A stretch of 29,534 nucleotides of DNA. It comes from Silanimonas sp965368785 (GTDB taxonomy: Bacteria; Pseudomonadota; Gammaproteobacteria; Xanthomonadales; Xanthomonadaceae). Every line of letters begins with the position of its first letter. The stretch's first letter is position 1. The stretch lies in assembly GCA_965368785.1 (NCBI GenBank), contig CBDUOG010000023.1, positions 1 through 29,534 on the forward strand, in the 5' to 3' direction. The notes under the pieces were generated by a model. The model searched no databases. It had not been told where the DNA came from and saw nothing but the letters and a program-made list of their open reading frames with translations. Below are positions 7,828 to 14,182 of the stretch, in pieces. Position numbers and translations under genes: made by a program.

Positions 7828-10299
7828 TTAAGCGGCAGCACTGTTGGCACCGGCAGACTTGCGATACAGCGAAGCGGCAACTAGGTCTTCGTGATCAAAA
7901 TCGTCGACCGTAATTGCCTCATCGGTTAAGTCACGCAACTCAATCAATTGCTGTTTCTCGCCAGCAGTGATCACACCCAGTTCAAAAGCCTCACGCAGCT
8001 GGCCGCCAAAATCTAAGGAATGAATTTCGCCGGACTTCACTGCTTTCATAAACTTGCGCTCAACCGGCTCTGCCAAAATGACTGCGGCCAAAGACGCATT
8101 AACCCGGCCGGCTGGATTATTGGCGCTAGGGGTCAGGTAAGCGCCCTGAACCAAGCGATCGCGGGCGTCAGATGGCGACATGATTAGAGCAGCAGCCCGG
8201 TGACCGAGTCGATCGCTGGGCGCCTGAGCGCGACGGCCGAATGGGAATACCAATTGCCACAGCAACCAGCCCACGGGGCGAATCGGGAAGTTACGTAATG
8301 CACCGGACAGCGCGGTTTCAATCTTATTGACGCTATCGTGGAATGCCCACGCTAACATCGCGCTTTCGGACGCCGGCCTGCCTTCATCTTCAAAGCGTTT
8401 GAGCATTGCGCTGGCGATATACAACTGGCTGAGCACATCGCCGAGTCGGCCCGAAAGCTTTTCTTTGAATTTCAATTTACCGCCCAGGGTCAGCATGGAT
8501 GTATCAGCCACCAACGCGAGGGCCGCCGAGTAGCGGTTAAGTTTGCGATAAAAATGGCGCGTGTAGGCCCCACCGGGGACGCTGCCGATATGCGAATTGG
8601 TAATTGCGTGTACAAAGCTGCGCACGGCATTGGAAATCGCAAACCCGATGTGTCCAAACAAGTTGGTATCAAATTCGCGCAGACGTACTTGCGGATCCGG
8701 GTGCTGGGCCGCGCGCATTTCTTTGAGTACCCACGGATGGCAGCGAATAGCGCCCTGGCCAAAAATCATCAGGCTACGGGTCATGATGTTTGCGCCTTCA
8801 ACCGTGATCGAAATCGGCGCTGCCTGCCAGTTGCGGCCTAGATAGTTTTTCGGACCGAGAATCACGCCCTTACCGCCATGCACGTCCATTGCGTCGCGGG
8901 CGATTTCGCGGGCGAGTTCGGTCGCGTGGTATTTGGCGATGGCCGAGGGTACTGCCGGCTTTTCGCCGCGGTCGACCGCGGCAGCTGTGGATTGCGAGAG
9001 CGCGGTAATTGCATAGGTATACCCCGCAATTCGAGCAAGCGCTTCCTCAACGCCCTCGAAGCGGCCAATGGACAGACCGAATTGTTTGCGAATTCGCGCG
9101 TAGGCGCCGGTTGCGGCAGCGGCGACTTTTGCCGCGCCACTTGAGGTTGATGGCAGAGTGATTGCGCGACCCACCGACAAGCATTCCACCAGCATTCGCC
9201 AGCCGTGGCCGATGTAGTCTTCGCCACCAATCAGCTGCGACAGAGGCAGGAACACCTCTTCGCCGGAGAGCGGGCCGTTCATGAAGGTGCAGTTCAGAGG
9301 GAAGTGGCGTCGACCGATAATTAGACCCGGTGTTTCGCGGGGAATGAGGGCCAAAGTAATGCCCCGGTCTTCTTCATCACCCAAAAGTTTATTCGGGTCA
9401 TACAGCCTGAAGGCGAGTCCGATAACCGTCGCAACCGGAGCCAATGTAATGTACCGCTTATCGAAAGTCAGCTTGACACCCAGTACCTTCGCGCCGTTCC
9501 ATTCGCCTTCGCAAACCACGCCAAAGTCACTTAGAGATGTCGCGTCCGAGCCGGCGCTCGGGCTGGTTAAAGCAAAGCACGGGACCTCGCGGCCGTCGGC
9601 CAGCCGCGGCAGATAGTGGCTCTTTTGTTCTTCGGTACCGTAATGCAGCAGCAGCTCGGCTGGACCCAGTGAGTTGGGTACGCCGACAGTTGAGCTCAGA
9701 ACCGATGAAATCGATGCCAGTTTCTGGATGACCTTGTGATGCCCTAATGCGGAAAACCCGAGGCCGCCATACTGCTTGGGAATAATCATGCCGAAGAATT
9801 TATTTTGTTTGATGTATGCCCACACTTCCGGTGGCAGATCGGCGTGTACATGAGTAATTTCCCAATCGTTGACCATGCCGCAAACGGTTTCACAGGGCCC
9901 CGCTAAGAATGCCTGCTCTTCAGCGCTGAGCTCTGGTTTCGGTTGGGCGAGCAACTCATTCCATTTGGGCATGCCTGAGAACAGTTCGCCCTCAAATCCG
10001 ACCGTGCCTGCTTCCAAGGCAACGCGCTCGGTATCTGACAGCGGTGGCAAGATACGAATATAAAAACCGAGCAGGGGTTTGGTGATCAGCTTCTGACGCA
10101 GAGGTGGAATCAAAATCGGCAGCACCAATACCGCCACGATGATCGATACAGTGATAACCGCTGTACTATTTGCACCGCCCAGGGCCGCTGCAACCAGAAG
10201 GGTCGCGGTGATCGCGGCAAAGCTCGCCAACGATAGGCGCGACCAGGCCGTAATTAAAAAGGCGATGGCAACAGCAAGGATGGGGATCAATATGCTCAT
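7828..10299 (-). CDS. fadE: Long-chain acyl-CoA dehydrogenase FadE
   Basis: This 823-residue protein is close to the length of E. coli FadE (814). FadE performs the first step of beta-oxidation, the FAD-dependent 2,3-dehydrogenation of acyl-CoA. Residues 1-70 hold two or three hydrophobic segments, as expected for the membrane-associated FadE N-terminus. The acyl-CoA dehydrogenase core runs from about 110 to 560 and includes LTSPSAGSDATS (flavin-binding loop), DVHGGKGVILGPKNYLGR and ITVEGANIMTRSLMIFGQG, the last two being typical of FadE. The remaining 260 residues form the FadE-specific C-terminal domain. GGAG is seven bases before the ATG. A good promoter lies at 10464-10492. The gene is divergent from a TetR regulator and followed by a thioesterase-like gene. 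Confidence 0.95.
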   Translation of the reverse strand: MSILIPILAVAIAFLITAWSRLSLASFAAITATLLVAAALGGANSTAVITVSIIVAVLVLPILIPPLRQKLITKPLLGFYIRILPPLSDTERVALEAGTVGFEGELFSGMPKWNELLAQPKPELSAEEQAFLAGPCETVCGMVNDWEITHVHADLPPEVWAYIKQNKFFGMIIPKQYGGLGFSALGHHKVIQKLASISSVLSSTVGVPNSLGPAELLLHYGTEEQKSHYLPRLADGREVPCFALTSPSAGSDATSLSDFGVVCEGEWNGAKVLGVKLTFDKRYITLAPVATVIGLAFRLYDPNKLLGDEEDRGITLALIPRETPGLIIGRRHFPLNCTFMNGPLSGEEVFLPLSQLIGGEDYIGHGWRMLVECLSVGRAITLPSTSSGAAKVAAAATGAYARIRKQFGLSIGRFEGVEEALARIAGYTYAITALSQSTAAAVDRGEKPAVPSAIAKYHATELAREIARDAMDVHGGKGVILGPKNYLGRNWQAAPISITVEGANIMTRSLMIFGQGAIRCHPWVLKEMRAAQHPDPQVRLREFDTNLFGHIGFAISNAVRSFVHAITNSHIGSVPGGAYTRHFYRKLNRYSAALALVADTSMLTLGGKLKFKEKLSGRLGDVLSQLYIASAMLKRFEDEGRPASESAMLAWAFHDSVNKIETALSGALRNFPIRPVGWLLWQLVFPFGRRAQAPSDRLGHRAAALIMSPSDARDRLVQGAYLTPSANNPAGRVNASLAAVILAEPVERKFMKAVKSGEIHSLDFGGQLREAFELGVITAGEKQQLIELRDLTDEAITVDDFDHEDLVAASLYRKSAGANSAAA

Positions 10300-10456
10300 T
10301 CAATTACTCCGCGATTGGGTTGGCGCCCCGCCAGTTTGCAGTTTGACTGAGCAAAGGCAAGTGAAATGCTCGATCAAGCCGCATTTGCCTGGATTCAGGC
10401 AGCTGAGGGGCCTTATTTGTCATCGGTCTGCAAAACCACACCGGCCCGATAAATCC

Positions 10457-10474
10457 AACCTTATATATAAGGTT
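10457..10474. promoter_or_regulatory. 18-bp perfect palindrome at the fadE -10 region
   Basis: AACCTTATATATAAGGTT is a perfect 18-bp palindrome in the fadE-tetR intergenic region. On the minus strand its centre supplies the fadE -10 hexamer TATATA, so a dimeric protein bound here would block the promoter. It could also be only an AT-rich promoter element; the GGTT/AACC arms favour a binding site. Confidence 0.5.
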
Positions 10475-10492
10475 AGAAGTTCGGCCCGGCAA
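10464..10492 (-). promoter_or_regulatory. Predicted sigma-70 promoter of fadE
   Basis: Read on the minus strand, TTGCCG (10492-10487) is followed by 17 bases and TATATA (10469-10464). Both hexamers and the spacing are good. The 5' untranslated region would be about 155 bases before ATG 10299. The 324-base gap 10300-10623 also holds the palindromes listed separately; nothing else is evident in it. Confidence 0.6.
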
Positions 10493-10502
10493 TTCCCAAA
10501 CC

Positions 10503-10516
10503 ATACGCCATAGTAT
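10503..10516. promoter_or_regulatory. Operator-like palindrome, copy 1
   Basis: ATACGCCATAGTAT has the form ATACG-N4-(A/C)GTAT and matches copy 2 at 10539. It lies 11 bases upstream of the fadE -35 hexamer. It is a candidate binding site for the divergently encoded TetR protein, which is a typical arrangement for self-regulating TetR genes. Confidence 0.5.
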
Positions 10517-10538
10517 GGAAGAACTCGGCAGGCTGTCA

Positions 10539-10552
10539 ATACGTTACCGTAT
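10539..10552. promoter_or_regulatory. Operator-like palindrome, copy 2
   Basis: ATACGTTACCGTAT is a 5+5 perfect inverted repeat around TTAC and has the same arms as copy 1, offset by 36 bases. It lies 71 bases before the TetR start codon, where it could control the tetR promoter. No other copy was noticed in the window by eye. Confidence 0.5.
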
Positions 10553-10623
10553 GGTGCAAACTGAGTGGCACATAGCGGATCATGTGAGTCGGCACCGATG
10601 CAACTCCAACGGGTTCTTTATTC

Positions 10624-11211
10624 ATGAAAGCACAAGCGCAGAAAACTGAACGTACCAGTCGATTGAGCGCCCAGGACTGGGCCGATGCGGCGTTGGATGT
10701 CATTGCCGAGCAAGGTGTGGCTGCCGTTGCGGTCGAGCCATTGGCTCGCAGGCTCGGTGTCACTAAGGGCAGCTTCTACTGGCATTTTCCTTCGCGTGAG
10801 GCATTGCTCAGCGCGGCATTGGATTTGTGGGAAAAAACCGAGCAGGAAACCGTGTTTGGTCAACTCGAATCGGTCTCAGATGGGCGCGAGCGACTGCGCG
10901 CACTGTTTCAACTCGTCGCACAAGAGCTTAAGACCCATGTGATTTATAGCGAGCTACTTAAAGCACTCGACAACGTTACAGTGCGGCCGGTACTCGAGCG
11001 CGTATCCCAGCGTCGCATGGATTACTTGTCAGTGAGTTTTCGGCAAATCGGACTGGCTCGATCCGATGCGATCAATCGCGCGCGGTTAACCTATTCGGCC
11101 TACGTGGGTTTCTTGCAGCTGTCACTGCAGTTGCAGTTGCAACCGAAGATGCATCAGGAAGAGTTTGACCACTACGTGGATCACGTAATGGCCACCCTCA
11201 TTCCTGTCTAG
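10624..11211 (+). CDS. TetR family transcriptional regulator
   Basis: This 195-residue protein has a TetR N-terminal DNA-binding domain: residues about 14-60, with the helix-turn-helix ending VTKGSFYWHFPSREALL (47-63), which is the family hallmark. The C-terminal ligand-binding part is all helical and not diagnostic. It is divergent from fadE and has two matching palindromes upstream, so it probably represses fadE and itself and may respond to an acyl-CoA or fatty acid (inference). PsrA/FadR-type fatty-acid repressors are TetR members, but the palindromes here do not look like the published PsrA box. The ribosome binding site is weak. An XRE gene follows after 34 bases and may be cotranscribed. 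Confidence 0.9.
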   Translation: MKAQAQKTERTSRLSAQDWADAALDVIAEQGVAAVAVEPLARRLGVTKGSFYWHFPSREALLSAALDLWEKTEQETVFGQLESVSDGRERLRALFQLVAQELKTHVIYSELLKALDNVTVRPVLERVSQRRMDYLSVSFRQIGLARSDAINRARLTYSAYVGFLQLSLQLQLQPKMHQEEFDHYVDHVMATLIPV

Positions 11212-11245
11212 AGTTTTGTCAGGGTCTATTTAAGGGGCACAATCA

Positions 11246-11992
11246 ATGACCCTTCGTATCCAGCTCGTTGACTCGCTTAAGCGCCTGCTCAAAGCTCAGG
11301 GCATTACGTATGCGATGCTCGCCACGCAAATCAATATGAGTGAGGCGACGGTCAAGCGTATGTTTTCTCGACAAAGCATCCGGCTCGAGCGTTTGGAGCA
11401 GATATGCGACGTGTTGGGGGTGGGATTAGCCGAGCTCGCAGGAGAATCTCAGAATCGCCCCAGCCCGCTCACTCAGCTGAGTGTGAGCAGCGAACGCATT
11501 TTGGTTAACGATCCGGCGTTGATGTTGGCGATGTTCTTATGCATCAATCGCTGGACTCAAGAAGAAGTCTTGGAGCATTACAACTTCGACGTGCCTGGCT
11601 GGACCCATAAGCTCACCTTGCTCGATAAGATGGGCGTCATCGAATTGTTGCCGAACAATCGCTACCGGGTCCGCACTGCGCGGAATTTTCGCTGGCGTCG
11701 TAATGGACCCTTTGAAGGCTTCGTGCTCGAGAAATTACTTCCTGACTATTTTTCTCGTGGTTTTGCGAAAGAGGGTGAAACCGTGCTTTTGCTGAACGGG
11801 ATGGTGTCCGAGCGCACCGCTCGAAATATCACCTTAAGGCTTGAGGAAGCAGCCGAGGGCTTTGACGCGATGTTGGCATTGGACGCGACCTTGCCGGTGG
11901 CCAATCGGGTTGGCGTGAGTCTGGTGTTGGCCCAAAGGCCTTGGAATTTCAAGGTGTTCGACCCTCTGCGCAAAGTCCAAGTAACAGATTAG
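11246..11992 (+). CDS. XRE family helix-turn-helix regulator with unassigned C-terminal domain
   Basis: This 248-residue protein has an XRE/Cro-type helix-turn-helix at about residues 7-65 (ITYAMLATQINMSEATVKRMF as helices 2-3, then LERLEQICDVLGVGLAEL). The remaining 180 residues contain a region that looks like a winged helix (WTHKLTLLDKMGVIELLPNNRYRV, about 118-141) followed by a mixed domain I cannot assign. AAGGGG at 11232-11237 gives a good ribosome binding site. It sits between the TetR gene and pckG, all in one direction, so it may regulate pckG or fadE. No target is shown by the sequence. Confidence 0.85.
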   Translation: MTLRIQLVDSLKRLLKAQGITYAMLATQINMSEATVKRMFSRQSIRLERLEQICDVLGVGLAELAGESQNRPSPLTQLSVSSERILVNDPALMLAMFLCINRWTQEEVLEHYNFDVPGWTHKLTLLDKMGVIELLPNNRYRVRTARNFRWRRNGPFEGFVLEKLLPDYFSRGFAKEGETVLLLNGMVSERTARNITLRLEEAAEGFDAMLALDATLPVANRVGVSLVLAQRPWNFKVFDPLRKVQVTD

Positions 11993-12076
11993 GTCGCCAG
12001 CGGGCGATTCAGGCATTAAAATACCCAATCTGCCGAATCCGCCGGCCCTGCTTTTAAATTTCTCTGGAGCGAATGA

Positions 12077-13870
12077 ATGAGCAACGCTGTACGCGCTGAC
12101 GCCAATCGGGCTGCTGCCCCCCAATCGAAACTAGTTGCATTAAATGAGTGGGTGGATTCTGTTGCCGCGCACACGCAGGCCGCGCACGTACACTGGTGCG
12201 ACGGCTCAGATGCTGAGTACGGCGAGTTGGTCGAGCTGATGTTGGGGACCGGTGATTTGATCCGGCTCAACGAGCAAACCCATCCGAATTGCTATCTGCA
12301 CCGGTCCAGTCCGTCTGATGTGGCCCGGGTAGAGCATCTGACGTTTGTGTGCACCACAGACAAAGACGACGCCGGTCCGAACAATCACTGGATGTCGCCA
12401 GCCGATGCGCGGGCGAAAATGCATGAGCTGTTTGCAGGCTGCATGAAAGGCCGCACCTTGTATGTGGTGCCTTACTGCATGGGGCCGATTGATTCGCCGA
12501 TCGCCCGTTGCGGCGTGGAAATTACCGACAGCCCCTATGTGGCTGCAAATATGCGGATCATGACCCGTATGGGTGCAGCGGCCTTGGCCCGTATTGAGCG
12601 TGAGGGTGGTTTTGTAAAAGGCCTGCATTCGACCGGTGACTTAAACCCAGATCGCCGATTCATCATGCATTTCCCCGAGACACTCGAGATCCAGAGTTTT
12701 GGCTCAGGTTACGGTGGCAATGCATTGCTCGGCAAAAAATGTCATGCGCTGCGCATCGCCAGCTATCAGGCACGAAAGGAAGGCTGGCTCGCCGAGCATA
12801 TGCTGATCCTCGGACTCGAGAGTCCGGCGGGTGAAACGCATTACATCGCTGCGGCATTTCCCAGTGCCTGTGGTAAAACCAATCTGGCGATGTTGATCCC
12901 TCCTGAGGGTTATCAAGAGGCAGGCTGGAAGGTTTGGACCGTAGGTGACGATATCTGCTGGATGCGTCCGGGCAGCGACGGTCGCCTGTGGGCGATCAAT
13001 CCGGAGGCAGGCTTCTTTGGCGTGGCTCCGGGCACCAGCGCGATGAGTAATCCGAACGCGCTTAATATGCTCAACCATGATTCGATTTTTACCAACGTCG
13101 GCGTGACCGCAGACAATCAGCCGTGGTGGGAAGGGCTGGGCACAGGGCAACCAGTTAAAGACTGGCAGGGCCGTGACTTCGACCCGGCGAACGGACCGGC
13201 TGCGCACCCGAATTCGCGATTTACGGTGAGCGCCAAACAATGCGCCAGCTATTCACCTATGGCTGATGATCCTGCCGGTGTGCCGATAAGCGCCATCGTC
13301 TTCGGCGGCCGTCGAGCCAGTCTGGTGCCTTTGGTGTTTGAGGCGAAAGACTGGGCGCATGGCGTGCTGGTCGGCGCGGCGATGGCCTCGGAGACAACAG
13401 CCGCTGCCACTGGTGCGGTTGGCGTAGTGCGCCGAGACTCAATGGCGATGAAGCCATTTTGTGGCTATAACTTCGCCGACTACTTTGCCCATTGGCTCAG
13501 CTTCGCGGACAAAGCAGACAAGCTACCGAAAATTTTCCACGTGAACTGGTTCCGCAAGGGTGAGGACGGTAAGTTTTTGTGGCCTGGCTACGGCGAGAAC
13601 ATGCGGGTGCTCGAATGGATGGTTAAACGCGTGCAGGGTGTCGCACCGGCCCGCCCGACGCCTATCGGTAATCTGCCACGTGCCGAAGACTTGAATCTCG
13701 ACGGCCTGAAAGTGGCTTCAGAGCGCCTCAGTCAGCTGCTCGAGGTGGACGCAAAGGCTTGGGCGGCCGAACTCGACCTGATTGATGAGTATCTGGTTAG
13801 TTTTGGCGATCGCATGCCCGCGGCGCTATTGCAGCAAGTCGCTTTGGTGCGCGAACGCTTCAAAAACTGA
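12077..13870 (+). CDS. pckG: Phosphoenolpyruvate carboxykinase (GTP)
   Basis: This 597-residue protein has the length and motifs of GTP-type PEPCK, which decarboxylates and phosphorylates oxaloacetate to PEP in the first step of gluconeogenesis. The diagnostic P-loop F261-PSACGKTN holds the hyperreactive Cys265; other hallmarks are FGSGYGGNALLGKKC (about 208-222) and the metal/nucleotide region WTVGDDICWM. ATP-type enzymes lack this cysteine motif. The start is ATG 12077 with CTGGAG seven bases upstream. The ATG at 12073 is in another frame and closes after eight codons. A strong terminator follows at 13894, so pckG ends its transcript. The fadE-TetR-XRE neighbourhood suggests growth on fatty acids or acetate. 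Confidence 0.97.
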   Translation: MSNAVRADANRAAAPQSKLVALNEWVDSVAAHTQAAHVHWCDGSDAEYGELVELMLGTGDLIRLNEQTHPNCYLHRSSPSDVARVEHLTFVCTTDKDDAGPNNHWMSPADARAKMHELFAGCMKGRTLYVVPYCMGPIDSPIARCGVEITDSPYVAANMRIMTRMGAAALARIEREGGFVKGLHSTGDLNPDRRFIMHFPETLEIQSFGSGYGGNALLGKKCHALRIASYQARKEGWLAEHMLILGLESPAGETHYIAAAFPSACGKTNLAMLIPPEGYQEAGWKVWTVGDDICWMRPGSDGRLWAINPEAGFFGVAPGTSAMSNPNALNMLNHDSIFTNVGVTADNQPWWEGLGTGQPVKDWQGRDFDPANGPAAHPNSRFTVSAKQCASYSPMADDPAGVPISAIVFGGRRASLVPLVFEAKDWAHGVLVGAAMASETTAAATGAVGVVRRDSMAMKPFCGYNFADYFAHWLSFADKADKLPKIFHVNWFRKGEDGKFLWPGYGENMRVLEWMVKRVQGVAPARPTPIGNLPRAEDLNLDGLKVASERLSQLLEVDAKAWAAELDLIDEYLVSFGDRMPAALLQQVALVRERFKN

Positions 13871-13893
13871 GGCTGTCTCAAGCTCGTTAAGAC

Positions 13894-13924
13894 AGGCATC
13901 GCCCTCCACGGCGATGCCTTTTTT
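13894..13924 (+). terminator. Rho-independent terminator of pckG
   Basis: The stem AGGCATCGCC (13894-13903) and GGCGATGCCT (13910-13919) encloses a 6-base loop and runs into six T residues. It is a strong intrinsic terminator, 23 bases after the pckG stop. Confidence 0.92.
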
Positions 13925-14050
13925 ACTTGGAAACCTTGTCATATGGGGCTCTGCGGCCTATCTGTCTCCGAACTAAAGCCGGTTGGTCGCCTTACTCCGG
14001 CGGCAAATGTTAAGAAAACCCGCCCAAAGCTTCGGAATTCGTTCGAAAAA

Positions 14051-14080
14051 CGTAAAGAGATGTTTGGCGTTTCGTAAAGA
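14051..14080. repeat. Direct repeat CGTAAAGA around the receptor -35 region
   Basis: CGTAAAGA occurs at 14051-14058 and 14073-14080, offset 22 bases, or about two helical turns. One copy lies upstream of the -35 hexamer and one lies in the spacer. This geometry fits a regulator bound to one face of the DNA, but the repeat is short and could be chance. Confidence 0.35.
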
Positions 14081-14092
14081 TTGCGTTATGCT
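14064..14092 (+). promoter_or_regulatory. Predicted sigma-70 promoter of the TonB-dependent receptor gene
   Basis: TTGGCG (14064-14069), a 17-base spacer and TATGCT (14087-14092) form a good promoter. The 5' leader would be about 85 bases to ATG 14183. The 312-base gap 13871-14182 otherwise holds only the pckG terminator and the short direct repeat. Confidence 0.65.
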
Positions 14093-14182
14093 CGGTAAGC
14101 CACATGGGCCTAATCATGGGTTCATAGAGGCTTTTTTATAACCTCAACTAATTCAACTCAATTAATGTTGGAGAGAGAGTAC

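Noticed and set aside
12206..13457. Long open frames (up to 178 codons) antisense to pckG
   Set aside because: pckG carries all catalytic motifs across this span; the antisense frames show low-complexity Arg/His/Pro content typical of shadow frames.
14165..14182. ATG 14165 as the receptor start
   Set aside because: The ribosome binding site lies downstream of it, and the extra residues MLEREY would precede the signal peptide awkwardly.
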